64,000 nucleotides of DNA, taken from the NCBI GenBank assembly GCA_964450955.1, contig CAYVFI010000035.1:8028-72027 (forward strand), read 5' to 3'. A program made the translations under genes and the position numbers. Under the pieces are notes generated by a model. That model saw only the letters and a program-made list of their open reading frames with translations. It ran no database searches and was not told where the DNA came from. This stretch comes from CAYNWT01 sp964450955 (GTDB lineage Bacteria; Planctomycetota; Planctomycetia; Planctomycetales; Planctomycetaceae). How positions within the stretch are numbered: position 1 is the first letter of the stretch; each line of letters starts with the position of its first letter. Shown one piece after another: positions 17,314 to 24,772 of the stretch.

Positions 17314-19350
17314 ATGAACAGAGGCAGACAATTCTGCAGCATTCCGGTCGGATGCTTCCTCTGCGCGCTACTTTTTACAAGTAGTGGAGTCGCTCAGGAT
17401 CGTCTCGATCGTTTCATCCAACGACGCACTCCGCCGCGTCAGGAAGCGGTTCGACCGGCGCAGTACGAACCGGCGCAGTACGAACCGGCCCAGCCACCAC
17501 AGCTGGCTGCGCGACAACGGCCGCAGCTAAGACAAACGGTCACGCCCGAATATCAAGCGACAATCAAGCAGCACCATAGTCAGTTGGTAACGTCTGATCG
17601 GAAGATCTCACGTATTGCAGTGACAGCCCCGGACATCGTCAACTTCGTTCAATACAGCGAAAAAGAAGTCGCCCTGATTGGACTCAACGTTGGCAGCACC
17701 GACATGACACTGTGGTTTGAAAACAGCCCCGAACCGGTGATGTACGAAGTCACTGTGATTTCAGGAACACCGAAAGCCAGCAGCCCGCACGCGGCACTTG
17801 GCGAAGTCGGCCAGAAACTCCAGAGTGTATTTCCTCGCAGTCGCGTGAAGCTGATTCCGGTGGCCGATCAGGTCGTCGTAAAGGGTCAGTCCTACGATGC
17901 AGCGGAAGCCGAACAGATTATGCAAATCGTGCAGGCTCAGTTTGGCGGCGACGGGAAAACGGTTGTCAACATGCTGCGTGTGCCTGGCGAATTCCAGGTC
18001 ATGCTGCGAGTTCGTATCGCTGAACTCAACCGAACTCAGCTTCGCAAGCTTGGCGTCACCTGCCGCGATTTACTGAAACGTAATCGCAAGTCAAAAAGCT
18101 TCGGACCGACAACGGCCGGCGTGAGCGGAGTGTTTGACACTCGCGAAGTTGGCGAGATGATGCGATGGTTGTCTTCAAACGGAACAATTAGTTATCTGGC
18201 CGAACCATCGCTGACGGTTCTTAGTGGCCACTCAGCCAGCTTTCTTTCGGGTGGCGAATACGCGGTTCCGACTGTCATCCGCGACGGTCAGAAACGCACT
18301 GAATTCCGGAACTACGGCACCAAACTTAAGGTGACACCAACGGTTCTGGATCGAGATCTCATCCGCCTGCAGGTCTCACCCGAGTTCAGCCAGATTGACG
18401 AAAAGACAACGGTCGACGGCGTTCCAGGAACCAACGTTCGGCGAGTGGAAACGGTTGTTGAACTTCGAGAAGGCCAAACGATCGCGATTGGCGGTCTTGT
18501 GTCGCGACAGATACAAAGTCAGGTCAGCCGCAAACCAAGCCTGCGACCGAAGTGGTTCTCACGCCAGGCAACTGAAGGCGAAACAGAACTTCTGATTGTT
18601 GTCACACCTGAAATCGTGCGACCGATGGATCCTTCTGATGTTCCACCGATGCCCAACTATTATGTGACTCATCCAAGCGATACTGAGCTATTTGTTGAGG
18701 GCCGGTCGGAAGGCCAGCCACATCCGCGAAACGGTGAAGGAATTTCGTTTGGTGCTGAACAATTCATGGGTGACGCGCAGTACGGTTCGGCTTTTGGCGA
18801 ACACTACATTCCGGCCGGCAATTCAATGCCGCAGTCAATCCTGCCTTCGGAATCCATCACCCACGGCCCCACGCCGTTGGAAATGATGGACCAGCCCAGC
18901 AGCGGCGAACGCATGTTTGATTTGCCACAACACCCCGGCGTCCCGATGAACAGCAGTAGCCCATACGGCCCGCCGCAACCGCCAGTCATTCCGGATGGCA
19001 GCGGATCGAAGCCGCTACATATCTACCCGGATTCGCCACCACCGTCGGCAAGCCACCGACGTCGTGGCGCCATCATTCGAGCCGGGCACATTACAGAGGA
19101 ACCTGCGGCGCAGGCGAAACCAATCATCAGCCAGCGACGAACCACTTCACCAATCGGTTCAGGCCATTCGTTGCCATCAAACGCAACCAGCCCGAAGACT
19201 GATAGTTCACGGTTCAGGAATTCGACTCGTGGAGCCGTCATTCGACCGGTCGGAAGTCAAAGGACGCCCATCGAACTGCCACCAGCTGGCCACTCGATAC
19301 CGTCACAAATCAGCTCTAAAGAATCGACATCGGGACAGGGCCGGAAATGA
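17314..19350 (+). CDS. Secretin of the type II/IV pilus (CpaC/RcpA) class
   Basis: 678-residue outer-membrane channel protein. Signal peptide at 1-27. An N-terminal pilus-type domain (about 75-150, with ISRIAVTAPDIVNF and LIGLNVGSTDMTLWF) is followed by a BON-like segment (about 165-215). The secretin domain (about 225-437) includes AEPSLTVLSGHSASFLSGGE, VTPTVLD and TELLIVVTPEIVRP. A Pro/Ser/Gly-rich tail follows (about 440-678), longer than in most relatives. Residues 48-57 are a 15-bp tandem duplication (PAQYE twice, 17455-17484). The ATG at 17314 opens the signal peptide; the frame is open back to 17050 but that part is not protein-like. The stop overlaps the next start (ATGA). No ATPase or inner-membrane platform gene is in the window. 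Confidence 0.9.
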   Translation: MNRGRQFCSIPVGCFLCALLFTSSGVAQDRLDRFIQRRTPPRQEAVRPAQYEPAQYEPAQPPQLAARQRPQLRQTVTPEYQATIKQHHSQLVTSDRKISRIAVTAPDIVNFVQYSEKEVALIGLNVGSTDMTLWFENSPEPVMYEVTVISGTPKASSPHAALGEVGQKLQSVFPRSRVKLIPVADQVVVKGQSYDAAEAEQIMQIVQAQFGGDGKTVVNMLRVPGEFQVMLRVRIAELNRTQLRKLGVTCRDLLKRNRKSKSFGPTTAGVSGVFDTREVGEMMRWLSSNGTISYLAEPSLTVLSGHSASFLSGGEYAVPTVIRDGQKRTEFRNYGTKLKVTPTVLDRDLIRLQVSPEFSQIDEKTTVDGVPGTNVRRVETVVELREGQTIAIGGLVSRQIQSQVSRKPSLRPKWFSRQATEGETELLIVVTPEIVRPMDPSDVPPMPNYYVTHPSDTELFVEGRSEGQPHPRNGEGISFGAEQFMGDAQYGSAFGEHYIPAGNSMPQSILPSESITHGPTPLEMMDQPSSGERMFDLPQHPGVPMNSSSPYGPPQPPVIPDGSGSKPLHIYPDSPPPSASHRRRGAIIRAGHITEEPAAQAKPIISQRRTTSPIGSGHSLPSNATSPKTDSSRFRNSTRGAVIRPVGSQRTPIELPPAGHSIPSQISSKESTSGQGRK

Positions 19351-19811
19351 CGTCGACGATCAGGAAATTTGCTGTCTGCAGCCTTGCGATTTTCGCAGTC
19401 GGCTGCGCGAACTGTCAGCAGTGTGAAGTTGTCTGCGAAGACCCGGGCGTGCCCATGATGCACCCTTTAGGAGTCGTCAGTCAGGCCCACTACAATGCGA
19501 TGCAAGCCAACGGCGAAGCCGCCGACTTTGTCATGCACAGCGGCGAGTTCGAAGAAGGTTCCTCTGAACTTAACGCCGCTGGCCGTGACCACATCCTTGA
19601 GATCGGCGCCAGAATGGGGGGAACGCCGTTTCCTGTGATTGTCGAACGCGGCGAGTCAGTCGAACTGGACGTGTTGCGTCGCGACTTAGTGACCCGCGTT
19701 CTGTCTGATCTTGGCAATAGCGACGCCGGACAACGGACTATGATTTCCCGAGCCTACAGCGACGGCATGTCGGGCGTTGAAGCCGTTAACCACCGACAAC
19801 AATTGCGGTAA
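19347..19811 (+). CDS. Small lipoprotein coupled to the secretin, OmpA-like
   Basis: 154-residue lipoprotein with a lipobox LAIFAVGC (lipidated Cys20). The mature part contains GEFEEGSSELNAAGRDHILE, which recalls the start of OmpA-like peptidoglycan-binding domains (F..gS..L...g...l), but it is shorter and the later OmpA motifs are not obvious. Its ATG overlaps the TGA of the secretin gene (ATGA at 19347-19350), so the two are almost certainly co-translated. A role as a pilotin-like or anchoring lipoprotein for the secretin is a reasonable inference; CpaD-type proteins occupy the same position in tad loci, though no sequence likeness is clear. Confidence 0.8.
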   Translation: MTSTIRKFAVCSLAIFAVGCANCQQCEVVCEDPGVPMMHPLGVVSQAHYNAMQANGEAADFVMHSGEFEEGSSELNAAGRDHILEIGARMGGTPFPVIVERGESVELDVLRRDLVTRVLSDLGNSDAGQRTMISRAYSDGMSGVEAVNHRQQLR

Positions 19812-20150
19812 GACAGCCGCAAAGCTTTGCCTGAGCCCGATTGGGCGCCGATGGGTTGTCAATTCCTGTCGTGAGAGTGGCTGGGGTTGGAATGAGCCCG
19901 CGAAGGAAACGCCGGGGTTTCATTCGCTTCTCGCTCCAGCTTCAGCCACTGGTAGGTGGCGTTTGCCAACCGGTGCAATGCGGAAATGTTGGAATGCACA
20001 CCGGGTCAGACTGCGCGCGGGAAGACCTGCTTGCCTGTGACTCTACCGGGGCTGAGGATGAGATGCAGTGGTCCCACTGACTACCAAAAAAGAAAACCCG
20101 GGGTCCTAAGACTTCCGGGCATTCGGGGAGTGAGCACCAGCAATTTCTCG
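19812..20150. other. Gap without recognised gene
   Basis: 339 bp between the convergent lipoprotein and anti-sigma genes. Short open frames exist (for example 19841-20080) but their composition is not protein-like. No strong terminator with a T-run was found; a weak GC-rich hairpin (CCCGGGGTCC..TTCCGGG) lies near 20097-20122. Confidence 0.4.
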
Positions 20151-20639
20151 CTACTGAAGCTTGTCAAAATTGAATCGTCGCGTGTTTTCTTCGTCGGTCG
20201 ATTTTGCCGCAGCAGGCTGCTGTTTTTCTATCGCCTGAGCCGGCCAACTGATCATGTTTGGGGCAATGTCAGAACGTTCGTCCTGATAGCGAACGGGTCC
20301 GAAATCTCCGGCGATCGCAAACATCGCCATCACAGTCGCGGCAATAGCCAGACCGGCCACCCAGCCGTTGAATTGGCGACCACCACGGCCCGCGTTTGCC
20401 AACCGAACAGCTGGTTCCATTTCCGGCCAGAGGCTTGGTGACGCCACGCCGGAATCTTTTAAACTCAGTTCCTGCAATTGTGAATGAGTTCCGACAAGGT
20501 CAGCGTGATAGCTGTGACAACTGCTGCACTGCGATAGATGTCGTTCGACTTCCGGACGATCGGTGTCGGCAAGGTCGTCACCAATCAGCAAAGCAATCAG
20601 GTTTCTTGCTTGAGCACAATGCATTCTGCAAATTTCCAT
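20151..20639 (-). CDS. Anti-sigma factor with zinc-finger (zf-HC2) domain
   Basis: 162-residue single-pass membrane regulator. The N-terminal cytoplasmic domain has the zinc-binding anti-sigma pattern with Cys8, His34, Cys38 and Cys41 (HLSQCSSCHSYH). A transmembrane helix lies at about 91-111 (NGWVAGLAIAATVMAMFAIA) and a short outside tail follows. Such proteins hold their cognate ECF sigma factor inactive at the membrane until a signal releases it. The gene starts 23 bp after the stop of the sigma factor gene in the same direction, the standard arrangement. The regulon is unknown; the neighbouring secretin and lipoprotein genes are candidates by proximity only. Confidence 0.88.
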   Translation of the reverse strand: MEICRMHCAQARNLIALLIGDDLADTDRPEVERHLSQCSSCHSYHADLVGTHSQLQELSLKDSGVASPSLWPEMEPAVRLANAGRGGRQFNGWVAGLAIAATVMAMFAIAGDFGPVRYQDERSDIAPNMISWPAQAIEKQQPAAAKSTDEENTRRFNFDKLQ

Positions 20640-20662
20640 AAGTCTATAATTACGAAAGCGGA

Positions 20663-21286
20663 TTATTCTTCAGCTTGTGCCAGCCGCTTTTCCCAGATCT
20701 CTTTGAAGCGCTGTCGCGCTTCCGCCAGTCGCCATCGAATAGTCGCTTCCTTGCGGTCAGTGATCGCAGCAATCTCAGACGTTGAAAAGTTCTCCAGGTC
20801 TCTAAGAACAAGAACCGTTCGATACTTCTCCGGAATCTGATCCAGGACTGCGTGAATCTCCTGACTCAAGTCGGCGTGTACTCGAGGATCCTCAGAAGGA
20901 GGGTCCGGCAAGCGCTCGGCACTGCTCTCGCTAAACAGTGACCACCGACCTGATCTCTTTTTCTTTCTTAGAAAATCAAGCGTGAGATTCACGGAAATCC
21001 GAAACAACCACGGTCCGAACCGACGCGATGGATCAAACTGATCAAGTCGCCGGAAGGCCCGCATAAACGCTTCCTGAGCCAGGTCGCGTGCTTGTTCGGG
21101 ATCGTTAATGAACCTCCGAATGACACGAATGACACGAGCCTCGTACCGCTTAACAAGTTCACCAAAAGCGTTGGTGTTCCCACGGCGCACCTCTTCCACT
21201 AATCGAGCATCTCCAGCCCCGTCCAGCGGGTTATCGATGTCCAATTCGTCGGAATCAGTCGACATTCGTGTTTCTGTCATCTTCAC
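20663..21286 (-). CDS. RNA polymerase sigma factor, ECF (sigma-70) family
   Basis: 207-residue extracytoplasmic-function sigma factor that directs RNA polymerase to a specific promoter set. Region 2 (about 30-100) contains DLAQEAFMRAFRRLDQFDP, the core polymerase and -10 binding segment, followed by WLFRISVNLTLDFLRKKKR. Region 4 (about 140-200) contains IPEKYRTVLVLRDLENFSTSEIA with the helix-turn-helix that reads the -35 element. A short linker between them is normal for the ECF group. The first 25 residues are acidic and poorly conserved, so a start at the internal Met8 is also possible. It is the first gene of a two-gene operon with its anti-sigma factor. Confidence 0.93.
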   Translation of the reverse strand: MKMTETRMSTDSDELDIDNPLDGAGDARLVEEVRRGNTNAFGELVKRYEARVIRVIRRFINDPEQARDLAQEAFMRAFRRLDQFDPSRRFGPWLFRISVNLTLDFLRKKKRSGRWSLFSESSAERLPDPPSEDPRVHADLSQEIHAVLDQIPEKYRTVLVLRDLENFSTSEIAAITDRKEATIRWRLAEARQRFKEIWEKRLAQAEE

Positions 21287-21517
21287 GTGCTTATCTACGG
21301 CGGTATCTCAGAACCTGTTGGGCTTTGTCCGAGAAAAATGACTAAATAACTGCGATTAAACAGTTTACGTCAATCCAAACGAAAGTCGATCGAACCCGTT
21401 GGGAGGCCTTCGCGAGCCCAATTGTTTAACCCGTGGCCAAAGACCAGGCCGTGGTTAGGTACGACCTGGTCTTCGACCACGGGTGAAACAAGCGCCAAAC
21501 CGATCGCGACTTGCTGC

Positions 21518-22279
21518 TCAGTCGTCGATTGTCCTGGACGAGCTTGCTGGAAGAATGAGACCGCCTTCATTTTCCACAGGCGCGTTGGCTTCGCCGTTGA
21601 TTCTGGCGATGGCGGCAGTTGCCGCATCACGCAGTTCTGTGTCTTCGTCTTCGACCAGTTGCTTGATGGCTGGAACCAACGCAGCGGCTTTCGGACCAAG
21701 GTTGCCTGCAGAAGAAACAGCCATTCGGCGACTGTCTTTATCTTCCTGCTGAAGCAAGCTTGCCAGCGCTGCCAGGACTTCGGGCGAGTCATCTTCAATC
21801 GCACACAGTGTGGCAACTGCATTGGCCTGGACGAACAGCGATTCGTCCTTCAGCGCTGTTTTCAGAGCCGTTCGAGCTTCTGGCGTCACGTTACCGATTT
21901 GCAGCAGCATGGTGGCTGCGAGTTCTCGTTCGTGCGCGGCGCCGTCGTTGAGTGCTGAGACCAATGATGGGGTTGCTGCATGGCCCTGTTCGAAGAGTTC
22001 CTTCTCAGCGGCTGACCACGCATCGCCATCGCCGGACGAGTACGCTTTGCACAGCTTCTCAAACGGTGTCGGCGGAACCACAACCGCCGGCGGCGCAACG
22101 GGGGTGGTTGGGACGACTGGATTCTCTGTTGTCGCTGGCAAAGCCGGTTCGTCCTGCTGCGGAATCGGTTCAGGCGCAGATTGGTTCCGGGCTGCATCAA
22201 CCATTTCTGTGGCCGATTTTTCACCGCAGCCGGTTGTCAGAATTATTGTCGCTGCCAGAACACACAATGAGCGTGCCAT
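21518..22279 (-). CDS. HEAT-repeat lipoprotein
   Basis: 253 residues. Signal peptide with lipobox ILTTGC (lipidated Cys18). A linker rich in Pro, Thr and Val (about 35-72) is followed by four or five HEAT-like helical repeats (about 95-230, for example LAATMLLQIGNVTPEARTAL and VQANAVATLCAIEDDSPEVL). The repeats resemble PBS-lyase-type HEAT units used as protein interaction surfaces. It is probably anchored in the periplasmic face of a membrane as a scaffold; no partner is visible. The gene stands alone between a 231-bp gap and the repeat-bearing gap on its other side. Confidence 0.85.
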   Translation of the reverse strand: MARSLCVLAATIILTTGCGEKSATEMVDAARNQSAPEPIPQQDEPALPATTENPVVPTTPVAPPAVVVPPTPFEKLCKAYSSGDGDAWSAAEKELFEQGHAATPSLVSALNDGAAHERELAATMLLQIGNVTPEARTALKTALKDESLFVQANAVATLCAIEDDSPEVLAALASLLQQEDKDSRRMAVSSAGNLGPKAAALVPAIKQLVEDEDTELRDAATAAIARINGEANAPVENEGGLILPASSSRTIDD

Positions 22280-22378
22280 CGGTCGCCTCCATGCCGTACA
22301 TTGATTCGCTGGCGGGTACTGTATTGATTGCCCTCAATTGCCCCAATACCGATCCTTTCGCCTACAAAACCGGGGTGT

Positions 22379-22476
22379 AGAAGCCCGGCATCTCATTGAT
22401 TCTCACTCGAACAAGGAACTCAAGATCGGTCCAACGTAGAATCCACCGGGTAAAACCAGTGAGATGCCGGGCTTCT
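22379..22476. repeat. Palindromic intergenic repeat, copy 1
   Basis: 98-bp element with perfect 17-bp inverted arms: AGAAGCCCGGCATCTCA at 22379-22395 and its reverse complement at 22460-22476. The 64-bp loop shows no coding potential. The arms recur at 53624-53720 with almost the same total length. It lies in the 310-bp gap between the HEAT lipoprotein gene and the dehydratase gene. Confidence 0.85.
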
Positions 22477-22566
22477 CGAACGCGAACGCTCCCTCACTAA
22501 TTAATGACCAAACGTCTCCAACCGAGCACGCCAACCCAAAAACACCAATCCAACGCGCCCACCGGA

Positions 22567-22592
22567 ACCCCGATGCAACTGGAAGTTGCCTA
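22567..22592 (-). repeat. 26-bp stop-codon element, copy 1
   Basis: Read on the minus strand this starts with the TAG stop of the dehydratase gene and continues as a small hairpin (GCAACT-TCC-AGTTGC) and CATCGGGGT. The 26 bases are identical to 50642-50667, where they again begin at a stop codon in the same orientation. It could act as a weak transcript end or RNA-protection hairpin; there is no T-run. Confidence 0.75.
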
Positions 22593-24368
22593 GTGGCTGT
22601 GGCGGGGGAGGTCGTCGCGGACGTTGCGGTAGGCGGTCGCGAAATCCATGCAGGCGCCGGTTGCGAGTTGCCCGACGTTTTCCCGGTAAAGCTGCTGCCA
22701 TGGAGTCGCGTTTGTTAGTTCGGGAGCCACATAGTCGGTTCTGCGTTGCTGCAGTTCCTCGTCAGTGATCAGCAGATTGACGGTGCGGTTCTTGAGATCG
22801 ATGCGCACACGGTCGCCGGTTTCCAGCAGAGCCATATTGCCGCCGACAGCGGATTCGGGTGACGCGTTCAGTAATGATGGGCTGGCTGATGTTCCGCTTT
22901 GCCGACCGTCGCCCATCGTGGGGAGTTCGCGGATACCCTGTTCGATGAGAGCCGCCGGCGGCTGCATGTTGACCACTTCGCCGCTGCCGGGATAACCGAT
23001 TGGCCCACATCCGCGGATCGTCAGCAGGCACGAGTCGTCGATCGCCAGTTCCGGATCGTCAATCCGCGCGTGATAGTCTTCTGGTCCGTCAAACACGACC
23101 ACACGCGCTTCGAAACAGTCTTCGTTTCCCGGTTCGGAAAGATAACGCTTTCGGAACGCGTCGCTGATGACGCAGGTCTTCATCATGGCCGCTTCAAACA
23201 GGTTCCCGGAAACGACCAGGAAACCAGCCTGTTCCATAAGCGGTTCAGAACACGATCGAATGACTTCGCGGTTTGTTGTGGTTCGGCCGGCGTTGTTTTC
23301 ACCGATTGTCTTGCCGGTCACGGTCATGGTGTCTGAGTGTAAGCGGTTGGCGGCCAACAGTTCCGTCACGACCGCCGGTACTCCGCCCGCTCGATGAAAA
23401 CCTTCGCCAAGGAATTCACCAGCCGGTTGGCAGTTAACCAACAGCGGCACGTCGTAACCGTGTTCCTGCCAGTCTTCAACGGAAATTTCGACGCCCGCAT
23501 GTCTGGCAATCGCAGTAATATGAACTGGTGCGTTGGTGGAACCGCCGATGGCGCTGTTGAGCACAATAGCGTTCTCGATGGCTTTCCGCGTGAGCACCTT
23601 GTCCGGCGTAAGTTCTTCCAAAACCATCCCGACCGCGCGTTGGCCTGTTTCGTAGGCCACTTGCAACCGCTGTCGGTAAGCGGCAGGAACCGACGCGCTG
23701 CCGGGCAGCGACATTCCCAGACCTTCGGCAAGGCAATTCATGGTGAGAGCGGTTCCCATGGTGTTGCAGTGACCGGGGCTCATGGTCGTGGACGCAATCA
23801 TGTCCATGAATTTCTGGTAATCGATCTCGCCCGTCGCCAGCAATTGCCGAGCGTGCCACAGCATCATGCCCGAACCGGCCAGCGTTCCTTCAAACCACCC
23901 GTCCAACATCGGTCCGCCGGACAACACAATCGACGGCAGGTTAACAGTCGCCGCGGCCATGATTGCGGCCGGTGTTGTTTTGTCGCAGCCGGTGGTCAGA
24001 ACGACGCCGTCAAACGGGTAGCCGTGCATGATCTCAACCAGGCCAAGGTACGCCAGGTTCCGATCAAGCGCGGCGGTTGGGCGGCGACAGCTTTCCTGAA
24101 TCGGATGCATCGGAAACACAAACGGCAGTCCGCCCGCCGCGATGACTCCATCACGCGCGCGTTCGACTGTTTGCAAATGAACGCGGTTGCAGGGCGAGAT
24201 GTCGCTGCCAGTCTGAGCGATACCGATCACCGGTTTGCCCGACTGCATCTCGGGAAGCGTTAGTCCGTAGTTGAGAAAGCGTTCAACATAGATGGCTGTG
24301 TTGCTGGGATCCGACGGCGTGTTGAACCACGCTTCGCTGCGAAGCCGTTTTCCGGAATTCGTTGCCAT
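22590..24368 (-). CDS. IlvD/Edd family dehydratase, probably sugar-acid type
   Basis: 592-residue iron-sulfur dehydratase. Family marks: cluster cysteines in SDISPCNRVH (Cys60) and TTGCDKTTPA (Cys128), a third in GHCNTMGTALTMN, and the C-terminal GCGPIGYPGSGEVVNMQPP. The family includes dihydroxy-acid dehydratase (branched-chain amino acids), phosphogluconate dehydratase and pentonate/hexonate dehydratases. The opening residues (RLRSEAWFNTPSDPS) match the arabinonate/sugar-acid subgroup better than IlvD, and no other ilv gene is near, so a sugar-acid dehydratase is the preferred call. The ATG at 24368 begins the family sequence; the open frame to 24539 is an artefact of the palindromic repeat there. 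The stop codon is part of the 26-bp repeated element. Confidence 0.9.
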   Translation of the reverse strand: MATNSGKRLRSEAWFNTPSDPSNTAIYVERFLNYGLTLPEMQSGKPVIGIAQTGSDISPCNRVHLQTVERARDGVIAAGGLPFVFPMHPIQESCRRPTAALDRNLAYLGLVEIMHGYPFDGVVLTTGCDKTTPAAIMAAATVNLPSIVLSGGPMLDGWFEGTLAGSGMMLWHARQLLATGEIDYQKFMDMIASTTMSPGHCNTMGTALTMNCLAEGLGMSLPGSASVPAAYRQRLQVAYETGQRAVGMVLEELTPDKVLTRKAIENAIVLNSAIGGSTNAPVHITAIARHAGVEISVEDWQEHGYDVPLLVNCQPAGEFLGEGFHRAGGVPAVVTELLAANRLHSDTMTVTGKTIGENNAGRTTTNREVIRSCSEPLMEQAGFLVVSGNLFEAAMMKTCVISDAFRKRYLSEPGNEDCFEARVVVFDGPEDYHARIDDPELAIDDSCLLTIRGCGPIGYPGSGEVVNMQPPAALIEQGIRELPTMGDGRQSGTSASPSLLNASPESAVGGNMALLETGDRVRIDLKNRTVNLLITDEELQQRRTDYVAPELTNATPWQQLYRENVGQLATGACMDFATAYRNVRDDLPRHSH

Positions 24369-24453
24369 TGGTCGAACGCTTGCGATCACAGAGTGTTGAA
24401 GAGGGGTGTATCCTCGTCGAAACGGTGACGAACCGCTATCGGGTGATGGAGCC

Positions 24454-24612
24454 CCAGTCACCTCGCCCCTTTTTGGGGGAGAGGTCGGGCTGTAAGCCCG
24501 GGAGAGGGGGCAGCGCACCCACACAAACAACCAAAGCACATCACAAACCCAAAACCCGCCCTCTCCCGCGGCTGAGACCGCGACCTCTCCCGCAAGCGGG
24601 AGAGGTGACTGG
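24454..24612. repeat. 159-bp imperfect palindrome
   Basis: Outer arms CCAGTCACCTC (24454-24464) and GAGGTGACTGG (24602-24612) match perfectly. Inside them GGGAGAGGTCG...CGGGAGAGGG on the left pairs with the reverse complement of CCCTCTCCCG...CGACCTCTCCC on the right. Each half also contains its own smaller hairpin (GGGCTGTAAGCCC; CCCGCAAGCGGG). It lies in the 404-bp gap between the divergent dehydratase and thioredoxin genes. Nothing else was recognised in that gap. The nested architecture suggests a dispersed non-autonomous element. Confidence 0.85.
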
Positions 24613-24772
24613 TGTGTTGTTGACCAAGGCAGCGCCGAAAATCGCGGCTGGGCGCTTTCCTGAAGGGGTGAAGGATCTTACGCTCGCCGGTTTTTGCGGT
24701 TCTTGTGAGTGTCAGAGATCCGGACGTCCGTTATCCTGCGGGATCACTCTTACCCCATAAAGGATCTGCTCA

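Noticed and set aside
19841..20080. Possible 79-residue plus-strand gene
   Set aside because: Arg/Gly/Cys-rich sequence with no recognised features; overlaps another unlikely frame.
23394..24263. 289-codon open frame antisense to the dehydratase gene
   Set aside because: Shadow of the conserved IlvD/Edd gene; composition is not protein-like.
22590..24368. Naming the dehydratase ilvD
   Set aside because: The N-terminal sequence and absence of other branched-chain genes fit sugar-acid dehydratases better, so no symbol was given.
24369..24539. N-terminal extension of the dehydratase
   Set aside because: The extra 57 codons are translated from the 159-bp palindrome; the family sequence starts at the ATG at 24368.
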